Below, in pieces: positions 1 to 5,254 of a DNA stretch of 9,872 nt. The notes beneath the pieces were generated by a model. That model ran no database searches. It was not told the DNA's origin and saw only the letters and a program-made list of their open reading frames with translations. The stretch's first letter is position 1. Each line of letters opens with the position of its first letter. The stretch spans positions 1 to 9,872 of the forward strand of contig CAKZXL010000243.1 in NCBI GenBank assembly GCA_937883885.1. The letters are read 5' to 3'. The position numbers and the translations under genes are program-made. The stretch is from an uncultured Aquincola sp. (GTDB lineage: Bacteria > Pseudomonadota > Gammaproteobacteria > Burkholderiales > Burkholderiaceae).

Positions 1-1
1 C

Positions 2-541
2 CTTCATTCCACGCGCATCTTTGCCGAGGGCTTTCGCCAGCGGCAGGTCGCGCGCATGGGCCTCAACGGCTGGAAGGCCGTGTACTCCATCGTGTCGCTG
101 GTGGGCTTTGTGCTCATCGTCTGGGGCTACGGGCAGGCGCGGCTGAACCCGGTGCTGATCTGGGAGCCGCCGCGCGGCCTGCGCCATGTGTCGGTGCTGT
201 TCACGCTGGCCGCCTTCGTGCTGCTGGTGGCGGCCTATGTGCCACGCAACCAGATCAAGGCGCGGCTGCACCACCCGATGGTGCTGGCGGTCAAGGTATG
301 GGCCTTTGCGCACCTGCTGGCCAACGGCATGCTGGCCGACCTGCTGCTGTTCGGCAGCTTCCTGGTGTGGTCCATCGTGCTGTTTGCCGTCTCGCGCCGG
401 CGCGACCGGCGCGAGGGCATCGTCTACCCGCGCGGCACGCTGGCCGGCACCGCCATCACCGTGGGGGTGGGCACGGCCGTGTGGCTGCTGTTCCTGTTCA
501 AGCTGCACGTCTGGTTGATCGGCGTGTCCCCGCTGGGATGA
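2..541 (+). CDS. nnrU: NnrU family integral membrane protein (5' end outside window)
   Basis: The open frame enters from the left edge and ends in TGA at 539-541, giving 179 visible residues. An ATG at 56 exists, but the codons before it read on in frame (LHSTRIFAEGFRQRQVAR) in the style of NnrU N-termini, so the true start is probably upstream of the window. The visible part has about four hydrophobic segments, beginning with VYSIVSLVGFVLIVWGYG and ending with a Val/Leu-rich helix near the C-terminus, and a family-like WEPPRGLRHVS loop. NnrU was described as needed for nitrite/nitric oxide metabolism in Rhodobacter, and the same fold family includes plant zeta-carotene isomerase (Z-ISO); many bacterial members lack a proven role. 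No denitrification gene is visible here, so a nitric oxide role is not supported by context. The stop overlaps the start of the next gene (ATGA), so the two are probably co-translated. Confidence 0.85.
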   Translation, partial: LHSTRIFAEGFRQRQVARMGLNGWKAVYSIVSLVGFVLIVWGYGQARLNPVLIWEPPRGLRHVSVLFTLAAFVLLVAAYVPRNQIKARLHHPMVLAVKVWAFAHLLANGMLADLLLFGSFLVWSIVLFAVSRRRDRREGIVYPRGTLAGTAITVGVGTAVWLLFLFKLHVWLIGVSPLG

Positions 542-1377
542 CGCGGCGCTTCTGGCGCCGGGCGCTGCTGGGCCTGGTGGGGTTGGCGCTGGCCGTGTAT
601 GCCGCGCTGCTGGGCTGGCTGTGGTGGCAGCAGGAATCGCTGATCTTCCGGCCCACACCACTGCCCGCCGACTACCGCTACACGCTGCCGCCCGATGCGC
701 ACGAGGTGTTCATCGACGTCCCCGGCGCGCGGCTGCACGGGCTGCAGCTGCAGCGGCCCGGCGCGCGCGGGTTGGTGTTCTTCCTGCACGGCAATGCAGG
801 CAACCTGGAGCGCTGGTTCGTCGACCTCGACTTCTACCGGTCGCTGAACTACGACGTGTTCATGCTGGACTACCGCGGCTTCGGCAAGAGCAGCGGGCGC
901 GTGCACAGCCAGGACCAGCTGCAGGCCGACGTGCGCGCCGCCTGGAACCAGGTGACGCCGGCCTATGCGGGCCGGCCCATCGTGCTGCTGGGCCGGTCGC
1001 TGGGCACCGGCCTGGCGGCCGAGCTGGCGGCCAGCCTGCCACCAGCGCAGCGGCCCGCCCTGTTGCTGCTGGTCTCGCCCTACCGCAGCATGGTGGCGAT
1101 GGCGGCCGAGCAATACCCCGACGTGCCCAGCCCGCTGCTGCGCTACCCGCTGCGCACCGACCAGGCCTTGCAGCCACTGGCCGGCACCGGCCTGCGGGTG
1201 CTGTTGGTGCATGGCGACCAGGACCGGCTGATTCCGCTGGCCCACAGCCAGGCGCTGCGGCGCCTGCTGCCCGGCGCCACGCTGCACACGGTGGCCGGCG
1301 CCGGCCATGGCGACCTGCAGGCCTTCGACGACTACCGCCGCGCGCTGGGCCAGGCCCTCAACGCAGCGGGGCGTTGA
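538..1377 (+). CDS. Alpha/beta hydrolase with N-terminal membrane anchor (BEM46-like)
   Basis: This 279-residue serine hydrolase starts at the ATG that overlaps the TGA of the nnrU-like gene. Residues 9-30 form one hydrophobic helix after a basic MTRRFWRR start, so it is probably an anchored protein with its catalytic domain outside the cytoplasm. The oxyanion-hole motif HGNAGN is at 84-89, LDYRGFGKS at 110-118, the nucleophile elbow GRSLGTG at 152-158 (Ser154), the acid HGDQD at 225-229 (Asp229) and the catalytic His in GAGHGD (His257). This order matches the BEM46/YfhR-type branch of alpha/beta hydrolases. The substrate is not predictable; an esterase or lipase-like activity is the usual guess. 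The 3' end overlaps the convergent PAP2 gene by 20 bases. Confidence 0.9.
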   Translation: MTRRFWRRALLGLVGLALAVYAALLGWLWWQQESLIFRPTPLPADYRYTLPPDAHEVFIDVPGARLHGLQLQRPGARGLVFFLHGNAGNLERWFVDLDFYRSLNYDVFMLDYRGFGKSSGRVHSQDQLQADVRAAWNQVTPAYAGRPIVLLGRSLGTGLAAELAASLPPAQRPALLLLVSPYRSMVAMAAEQYPDVPSPLLRYPLRTDQALQPLAGTGLRVLLVHGDQDRLIPLAHSQALRRLLPGATLHTVAGAGHGDLQAFDDYRRALGQALNAAGR

Positions 1378-2059
1378 CGGCGCCGCCGACCGGTCCGTTC
1401 AGGCGCCGCCAGTCGCGGTGCATGTGCCAGCGGGTGTAGGGCTCGGGCGCGCCCGACAGCGCCACCGACAGCCGCGTCACCCAATCGTGCGTGCGCGAAG
1501 GCGGCGCGCCCGCCACCGCCACCGCCAGCCAGGCGCCCACGATGAGCAGCAGCTTCTTGGGCGCGCTCACCGGCGGCAGCTGCACCCAGCGCAAGGCCAG
1601 CAGGCTGGCGGTGCAGCCCAGCAGAAAGCCGGCCCAGCTTTCCGACGGCGAATGCGCATGCACCTTCACGCGCGAAACCGCCACCAGCGCGGCCAGCGCC
1701 ACGCCCACCAGCACCGCAGGCGCATGCCAGCGCGGGTGGGCGGCGCCCACCGTCTCACGGGCCAGCAGCGGCAGGATGGCGGCCGAGAACATCGCATGGC
1801 CCGAGATGCCGGTGAAATCGAGCGGCGCATAGCCCAGGCCGTAGCCGATGAAGGCGATCTTGGTGGCCGTGGTCAGCAGCGCTGCCACCGCCGTGGTGGA
1901 CAGCCACACCAGCGCCACGCGCGGCGCCTGCGCCCGCAGGGCCAGCCAGGCGGTGACGGCCAGCAGCGCGGGCAGCAGCAGCTGGGCTTCGCCCAGGCGG
2001 GTGACGGTGTGCCAGAACAAATACATCGTGGGGGCGGGCAGCAATGACAAGGCCGGCAT
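1358..2059 (-). CDS. PAP2 superfamily membrane phosphatase with variant motifs
   Basis: A 233-residue protein with several hydrophobic helices and PAP2 phosphatase motifs: SGH at residues 86-88 (motif 2) and SRVKVHAH at 129-136 followed by SPSE (motif 3). PAP2 enzymes remove phosphate from lipid phosphates such as undecaprenyl pyrophosphate or phosphatidate at the membrane. Two positions are unusual: motif 1 (K-x6-R-P) keeps only Lys67, with Gly74 where Arg is expected, and the motif 3 Asp is Glu140. Activity is therefore likely but not assured. Start: the ATG at 2059 has an AGGG about 8 bases upstream but lies in the loop of a perfect 7-bp inverted repeat. An in-frame ATG at 2026 (MYLFWHTVTRLGEA) begins where a family-like N-terminus would, but has no visible ribosome-binding site. 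The gene follows the binding-protein gene by 33 bases on the same strand and overlaps the hydrolase 3' end. Confidence 0.8.
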   Translation of the reverse strand: MPALSLLPAPTMYLFWHTVTRLGEAQLLLPALLAVTAWLALRAQAPRVALVWLSTTAVAALLTTATKIAFIGYGLGYAPLDFTGISGHAMFSAAILPLLARETVGAAHPRWHAPAVLVGVALAALVAVSRVKVHAHSPSESWAGFLLGCTASLLALRWVQLPPVSAPKKLLLIVGAWLAVAVAGAPPSRTHDWVTRLSVALSGAPEPYTRWHMHRDWRRLNGPVGGAVNAPLR

Positions 2060-2069
2060 GCAGCCGGCC
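2051..2069 (-). terminator. Perfect hairpin after the ABC binding-protein gene
   Basis: GGCCGGC (2051-2057) and GCCGGCC (2063-2069) pair perfectly around a 5-base loop, 23 bases after the binding-protein stop codon. On the minus strand the stem is followed by TTGTCATT, a poor T-tract, so it may only attenuate read-through into the PAP2 gene. The loop holds the outer ATG of that gene, so the element could instead hide that start. Confidence 0.35.
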
Positions 2070-2092
2070 CTGGGATGGGTAGAAACCCGAGC

Positions 2093-3103
2093 TTACTTGC
2101 CGCCGAGCTGCTTCTTCAGGTCCAGCCCCACGCCTTTGTTGACGAATTGCATCGTGGCCACCTTGCTCAGGTCCACCTCGCCCGGCTTGTACAGGCCGGC
2201 CTTGACCATCTTGTCGTAGAAGTCCTTGACCCGCTCGGGCTTCATCGCGCCGATGCCCTGCGTGAGGGCGTCGCCGCTGTCCACGATGCCCAGGCTCTTC
2301 ATCAGCGCCACCGACTTGTCCAGCATCTCGTCGGTCATCTCGGGGTTGTCGCGCTTGATCAGCGCGTCGGCGCGGCGGCGGTCGCCGTACAGGTAGCTCA
2401 CCCAGCCCAGCACCGACGCATTGACGAAGGCACGCACCAGGTCGGGGTTGGTCTTGACCATCTCGGTCCGCGCCTCGATGGTGGTGCTGTAGGTGCTGTA
2501 GCCGTGGTCGGCCAGCAGGAAGGTCATGGGCTTGAAGCCGCCCTGCTTCTCGATCGAGATGGGCTCTTCCACCGCATAGCCCTGCTGAATGCTCTTCTTG
2601 TCGGCCAGGAAGGGGCCGAGGTTGTAGTTGTAGGGCTTGAGGTTCTCGTCCTTGAAACCGTAGTCGGCCTTGAGCCAGCTCCACCACGAGAACTGCGCGT
2701 CCTTGGCAATGAAGGCGGTGGGCGCAGACTTGAGGTCAGTGAACTGCTGGTAGCCCTGGTCAGGATGGGCGAACAAGGCCTGCGGATCCTTCTGGAACAT
2801 CGAGGCCACCACGATCACCGGCACGCCGTTCTTGACGTTGTCGTAGCTGTGCAGCAGGTTGCCGGTCATCAGGAAGTCGATCTTGCCGGCCGGCAGCAGC
2901 GGCCGGTTGTTGACCTGCGGGCCGCCCTGGCGGATCTCCACGTCCAGGCCCATCTTCTTGTAGGTGCCGTCGGCCACCGCCTGGTAGAAGCCGCCGTGCG
3001 CGGCCTGGGCCTTCCAGTTGGTGGCAAACACCACCTTGGTCTGCGCCTGCGCACCCAGCGCGGTGACGACGAGGGCGGCAAGGGCAACGGCACGTGGAGG
3101 CAT
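2093..3103 (-). CDS. NMT1/THI5-like ABC transporter substrate-binding protein
   Basis: A 336-residue periplasmic solute-binding protein. The frame is open far upstream, but the ATG at 3103 gives a clear signal peptide (residues 1-20, hydrophobic core VALAALVVTALG, cleavage after AQA) directly followed by the mature domain, so it is the chosen start. The mature N-terminus TNWKAQAAHGGFYQAVADGTY and the GGPQVNNRPLL stretch are typical of the NMT1/THI5 (SsuA/ThiY-like) family. Members bind thiamine-pyrimidine precursors, sulfonates, nitrate, riboflavin or pyrimidines. The AQAAHGGFY region resembles the ThiY-like branch, but the ligand is not established and no TPP riboswitch was seen upstream. 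Its ATPase and permease are the minus-strand genes at 5251-6021 and 4457-5254, separated from it by a plus-strand block. No Shine-Dalgarno is visible; a TATAGT box lies 31 bases upstream. Confidence 0.88.
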   Translation of the reverse strand: MPPRAVALAALVVTALGAQAQTKVVFATNWKAQAAHGGFYQAVADGTYKKMGLDVEIRQGGPQVNNRPLLPAGKIDFLMTGNLLHSYDNVKNGVPVIVVASMFQKDPQALFAHPDQGYQQFTDLKSAPTAFIAKDAQFSWWSWLKADYGFKDENLKPYNYNLGPFLADKKSIQQGYAVEEPISIEKQGGFKPMTFLLADHGYSTYSTTIEARTEMVKTNPDLVRAFVNASVLGWVSYLYGDRRRADALIKRDNPEMTDEMLDKSVALMKSLGIVDSGDALTQGIGAMKPERVKDFYDKMVKAGLYKPGEVDLSKVATMQFVNKGVGLDLKKQLGGK

Positions 3104-3133
3104 GGCGGTGACGGCTTGAAAGGGGTGGCGACG

Positions 3134-3139
3134 ACTATA
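3134..3139 (-). promoter_or_regulatory. Candidate -10 box for the binding-protein gene
   Basis: On the minus strand TATAGT (5 of 6 to TATAAT) lies 30 bases before the ATG at 3103, in otherwise GC-rich DNA. No good -35 is found at 16-18 bases. It would give the binding protein its own transcript, as its position apart from the ATPase-permease pair requires. Confidence 0.35.
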
Positions 3140-3176
3140 GCGACCGGGGCACGGTGTTACACGCCTGCAAAGCTGT

Positions 3177-3206
3177 TTGACCACAGTCGTGCGGCGATGC
3201 AACAAT
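3177..3206 (+). promoter_or_regulatory. Candidate sigma70 promoter upstream of the plus-strand block
   Basis: TTGACC (3177-3182, 5 of 6 to the -35 consensus) is followed after 18 bases by AACAAT (3201-3206, 4 of 6 to the -10). Transcription would start near 3213, divergent from the binding-protein gene, and give a leader of about 245 bases before the ORF at 3459. It is the best plus-strand match noticed in this intergenic stretch but the -10 is weak. Confidence 0.3.
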
Positions 3207-3223
3207 TTCGGCTTCTCAACAAC

Positions 3224-3375
3224 GGAGTCCGTGCTTGGACAGTGCCTCCAGTCATGCGATGCGAGCCGGGATGGCCGCAAACCCGCTGACGCGCTGAACG
3301 CCGACTCCGTCGGCGCGCACGCGCCGACCGCACCCGGGGCCTGAACGGCCCACACGCCCTCCCTGCTCGCATCGC
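3224..3375 (+). other. Dense inverted repeats: possible structured leader or small RNA
   Basis: Within the 355-base stretch 3104-3458, where no convincing gene is seen, inverted repeats nest. GCGATGCGAGC (3256-3266) and GCTCGCATCGC (3365-3375) are perfect 11-base complements that could close a 120-base domain. Inside, CGCCGAC (3299-3305) can pair with GTCGGCG (3309-3315), or the same bases extended to GTCGGCGCG (3309-3317) can pair with CGCGCCGAC (3320-3328); the two pairings exclude each other. GGGCC/GGCCC (3337-3341/3347-3351) form another stem. A small hairpin GTCC/GGAC (3227-3230/3237-3240) precedes the domain. No known riboswitch or small-RNA family was recognised. High GC makes short chance repeats common, but an 11-base perfect closing arm is less expected. 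Confidence 0.35.
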
Positions 3376-3447
3376 TTCATCGCTGTGGCGGTGCGCTCGC
3401 GCGCACCTGCTGCAGCCGGCCATGCCCTTCACGAACCGTCCTGCCTC

Positions 3448-3453
3448 AGGAGG
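3448..3453 (+). promoter_or_regulatory. Perfect Shine-Dalgarno AGGAGG
   Basis: AGGAGG lies 5 bases before the ATG at 3459. It is the strongest ribosome-binding site in the window and decides that start over the GTG at 3453, which overlaps the site itself. Confidence 0.65.
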
Positions 3454-3458
3454 TGTTC

Positions 3459-3644
3459 ATGCGAGACCTGTTTTCCCCCGTCAAGCCGCCGGTGGCCGTG
3501 CCGCCGTTGTCGCGCCAAGAGCGCGTCCAGGAGCTGCTGCGCCTGGAGCAACGCACACCCTGGACCACCCGGCGCGTGCGCAGCGCGCTGCAGCCGCCGC
3601 CGGCGTCAGAGGCGCGCCCGCCACTTTCAACAACGCCCACGTGA
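3459..3644 (+). CDS. Small orphan protein, 61 residues, unknown function
   Basis: The frame runs from an ATG with a perfect AGGAGG to TGA at 3642-3644. I do not recognise the protein. It starts MRDLFSPVKPPVAVPPLSRQ, with a Pro/Val-rich N-terminal part, then a short amphipathic, charged helix-like part (RQERVQELLRLEQR, residues 19-32), then a basic TRRVR stretch and a Pro-rich tail. There is no signal peptide or membrane helix. Codons up to about residue 49 prefer G or C in the third position, as in the surrounding genes, which together with the ribosome-binding site argues for a real gene; the last dozen codons are less typical. It lies at the head of the plus-strand block, 111 bases ahead of the DUF5678-like gene. 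It could be a leader peptide or a small regulatory protein. Confidence 0.55.
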   Translation: MRDLFSPVKPPVAVPPLSRQERVQELLRLEQRTPWTTRRVRSALQPPPASEARPPLSTTPT

Positions 3645-3669
3645 TGCGCCCGACCGGCCGCTCGTCTTG

Positions 3670-3675
3670 TATAAA
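3670..3675 (+). promoter_or_regulatory. Candidate -10 box for the DUF5678-like/retropepsin pair
   Basis: TATAAA (5 of 6 to consensus) is preceded directly by TTG and lies 80 bases before the ATG at 3756. No -35 match is present at 16-18 bases. It stands out in GC-rich DNA and would start a transcript near 3682, just ahead of the tandem repeat. Confidence 0.35.
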
Positions 3676-3690
3676 CGAGGGCCACGGCGG

Positions 3691-3714
3691 CTGTGGACAA
3701 CACTGTGGGCAACC
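3691..3714 (+). repeat. Tandem 12-bp direct repeat, DnaA-box-like
   Basis: CTGTGGACAACA (3691-3702) and CTGTGGGCAACC (3703-3714) match at 10 of 12 positions. Each contains a 9-mer close to TGTGGATAA, the reverse complement of the DnaA box TTATCCACA (8 of 9 and 7 of 9). The pair lies just after the likely transcription start, a place where a repressor could bind. The motif GGACAAC appears again at 3729-3735. Confidence 0.4.
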
Positions 3715-3730
3715 GCTGCACAAGCAGCGG
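3713..3730 (+). repeat. Perfect hairpin in the leader before the DUF5678-like gene
   Basis: CCGCTGC (3713-3719) and GCAGCGG (3724-3730) form a 7-bp stem with an ACAA loop, ending 12 bases before the ribosome-binding site at 3743-3748. There is no T-tract, so a terminator is unlikely; an mRNA-stabilising or regulatory stem is possible. Confidence 0.4.
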
Positions 3731-3755
3731 ACAACGGGCATCGAGGAGCCACCCC

Positions 3756-3992
3756 ATGCTGGATTTTCAAACCGAGATTCAGGCGTACAAGGAAGCGCTG
3801 CCCGATCTCCTGACCGAGCACGACGGGCAGTTCGTCGTGATCCATGGATCGAAGGTAGATGCCACGACGTTCGACACCTACGACCAAGCGCTCGAATGGG
3901 CTTACACCCAGTACGCCGGTGATCGCTTTTTCGTCAAGCAAGTAGAAGTGCAGGCACACGCCACGCATTTCATGCGTGGCTTCGCCGAGTGA
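3756..3992 (+). CDS. Small DUF5678-like protein, partner of the retropepsin
   Basis: This 78-residue protein has no signal peptide or membrane segment. The ATG at 3756 is preceded by GAGGAG (3743-3748, 7-base spacing), which favours it over an in-frame GTG at 3693. The core (HDGQFVVIHGSKVD, then a TYDQALEWAYTQYAG helix and a final RFFVKQVEVQ strand) resembles the small DUF5678-type fold: a short 'work or keep working, held back by a gene product' style beta pair, a helix and a last strand. The family has no defined function. Its stop overlaps the GTG start of the aspartic protease (GTGA), so the two are translationally coupled and probably act together. GC is lower than in the flanks: 38, 34 and 32 of 60 bases in the rows 3781-3840, 3841-3900 and 3901-3960, against 46 of 60 in row 1021-1080. 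Family assignment is by eye from pattern only. Confidence 0.75.
   Translation: MLDFQTEIQAYKEALPDLLTEHDGQFVVIHGSKVDATTFDTYDQALEWAYTQYAGDRFFVKQVEVQAHATHFMRGFAE
3960..3980 (+). promoter_or_regulatory. 9-bp hairpin just before the coupled protease start
   Basis: GCCACGCAT (3960-3968) and ATGCGTGGC (3972-3980) pair perfectly with a 3-base loop. The stem ends 8 bases before the GTG at 3989 and covers the place where a ribosome-binding site would sit. Ribosomes finishing the upstream gene would melt it, which fits a translational coupling switch. Confidence 0.5.
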
Positions 3993-4432
3993 GGGGGTTC
4001 ACTGCACCGATCCATCGATCCGGTGCAGTCATCCCAGTTCTGGTGGGCGTTGGAGAGCAGCACCGGAAGTTCCTGCAGCGCATCGGTCAGTCGGTGCCGT
4101 CGCCGCTTCCACTCCAATTCCTGATCGACACCGGCGCCAGCTGCTCCTGGGTGGACGAGATGCACATGCGCTCGCTGGGGCTGCAGCCACGCAGCTGGGC
4201 CGAAGTGCATACCGTCACGGGCGGCGGCATCGCCACCGAGTTTCCCGCCTACGAGGTGGGTATCACGCTGGGCGGACAGGCCAGTCCCAACACCAGGCGC
4301 TTTCAGCTGCTGATCGGTGGACAGCCTTTCATCAATCAACCGTTCGACGGGCTGATCGGCCGCGACATCCTCAACGTCTGCAGGATCGGCTGGAACGGAC
4401 CCGCCCGTGAGATCCGGATCGACTACGAGTGA
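3989..4432 (+). CDS. Retropepsin-like aspartic protease
   Basis: A 147-residue clan AA aspartic protease. The catalytic motif is FLIDTGASCSWVD with Asp47 in DTGAS; a Gly-rich stretch VTGGGIATEF (76-85) is a candidate flap; and FDGLIGRDIL (119-128) is the typical hydrophobic-Gly plus (R)D-I-L segment near the C-terminus of retropepsins. There is one catalytic Asp, so activity would need a homodimer. No signal peptide or membrane helix is visible, so it should act in the cytoplasm. Bacterial retropepsin-like enzymes with known roles include PerP of Caulobacter and APRc of Rickettsia, but those are membrane-linked and not obviously close. The GTG start overlaps the stop of the DUF5678-like gene by four bases and has no good Shine-Dalgarno of its own. 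The substrate is unknown. The gene ends 24 bases before the convergent permease stop. Confidence 0.85.
   Translation: MRGFTAPIHRSGAVIPVLVGVGEQHRKFLQRIGQSVPSPLPLQFLIDTGASCSWVDEMHMRSLGLQPRSWAEVHTVTGGGIATEFPAYEVGITLGGQASPNTRRFQLLIGGQPFINQPFDGLIGRDILNVCRIGWNGPAREIRIDYE
4001..4029 (+). repeat. 9-bp inverted repeat inside the 5' end of the protease gene
   Basis: ACTGCACCG (4001-4009) and CGGTGCAGT (4021-4029) are perfect complements around an 11-base loop that itself contains ATCGAT. It begins 12 bases after the start codon and encodes the poorly conserved N-terminal residues 5-14. With the hairpin at 3960-3980 it flanks the start codon. Confidence 0.45.
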
Positions 4433-4444
4433 ACGTGCTGCCAG

Positions 4445-4476
4445 GCGAGCGGCGCACTAATCCCCACCCCGCTCGC
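4445..4476. terminator. Possible bidirectional hairpin between convergent genes
   Basis: GCGAGCGG (4445-4452) and CCGCTCGC (4469-4476) pair over 8 bases with a 16-base loop, between the retropepsin stop and inside the permease 3' end. No T-tract follows on either strand, so a terminator role is uncertain. Confidence 0.25.
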
Positions 4477-5254
4477 TGTCGTGCCAGCGGCCCAGCAGCC
4501 AGTGCGACAGCAGCAGCATCAGCCCATAAAGCGCGATGCCAGTGAGTGACACCAGCACCAGCGCGGCGAACATCTTCGGCATCTCGGTGCGAAAGCTGGC
4601 TTCCAGGATGCGTGAGGCCAGGCCCGTCTCGCGGCCGGCCGCGCCGGCGGTGAACTCGGCCACCACCGCGCCGATGAGCGACAGCCCCGCCGCCACCCGC
4701 AACCCGGCCATGAAGTAGGGCAGGGCCGACGGCACCAGCAGGTGCACCAGGGTCTGCCAGCGGGTGGCACGGTACAGCCGGAAGAGGTCGCGCAGCCGCG
4801 CGTCGGCGCTGCGCAGGCCCACCACCGTGTTGGCCAGGATGGGGAAGAACGCGACGATCCACGCGCACAGCAGCAGCGCCGCGGTGGTGCTGTCGATGAA
4901 GATCAGGATCAGCGGTGCGATGGCCACGATGGGCGTGACCTGCAGCACCACCGCGAACGGAAACAGGCTCAGCTCCACCCAGCGCGACACCGCGAACAGC
5001 CCGCCCAGCAGCACGCCACCCACGATGGCCAGCCCCAGCGCGCCGAAGGTGATCTTGACCGTGTACCACCAGCTGCCCATCAGCGAGCCGAAGTTGGCCC
5101 ACAGCGTCTTGCCCACCAGCAGCGGACCGGGCAGCAGGTACTGCGGCAGCTGGTAGATGCGCACCACCGCTTCCCAGGCCACCAGCGCGGCCACGGCCAC
5201 CACGGCCGGCACCACCCAGCGCAGCCAGGGCGCCTCTTGCCGCGCGCGGCTCAC
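4457..5254 (-). CDS. ABC transporter permease, NitT/TauT (SsuC/TauC) type
   Basis: A 265-residue inner-membrane permease with about six hydrophobic segments, the first at residues 13-31. The motif YLLPGPLLVGKTLW (39-52) is characteristic of SsuC/TauC-like subunits. The coupling (EAA) loop lies at about 156-179 (DLFRLYRATRWQTLVHLLVPSALP); the usual Gly of that loop is replaced, apparently by Arg162. The GTG start at 5254 overlaps the ATPase stop (GTGA), so translation is coupled. It would form a homodimer with two copies of the ATPase and take solute from the binding protein encoded at 2093-3103. Substrate as for the binding protein: not established. Confidence 0.88.
   Translation of the reverse strand: MSRARQEAPWLRWVVPAVVAVAALVAWEAVVRIYQLPQYLLPGPLLVGKTLWANFGSLMGSWWYTVKITFGALGLAIVGGVLLGGLFAVSRWVELSLFPFAVVLQVTPIVAIAPLILIFIDSTTAALLLCAWIVAFFPILANTVVGLRSADARLRDLFRLYRATRWQTLVHLLVPSALPYFMAGLRVAAGLSLIGAVVAEFTAGAAGRETGLASRILEASFRTEMPKMFAALVLVSLTGIALYGLMLLLSHWLLGRWHDSERGGD

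Noticed and set aside
298..537. Longer open frame upstream of the hydrolase ATG at 538
   Set aside because: It lies wholly within the nnrU-like coding region in another frame and lacks a hydrolase-like sequence; the ATGA overlap start gives a proper membrane anchor.
3104..3355. Upstream extension of the binding protein to 3355
   Set aside because: The added residues show no family similarity and would bury the signal peptide; the -10 candidate and the inverted repeats also lie there.
3256..3375. 6S RNA, SRP RNA or a TPP/cobalamin riboswitch
   Set aside because: The size and closing stem are loosely suggestive, but the conserved sequence blocks of these families were not found.
3691..3735. 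Replication origin suggested by DnaA-box-like repeats
   Set aside because: Only two imperfect boxes, no AT-rich unwinding region, and no dnaA, dnaN, parA or rep gene nearby.
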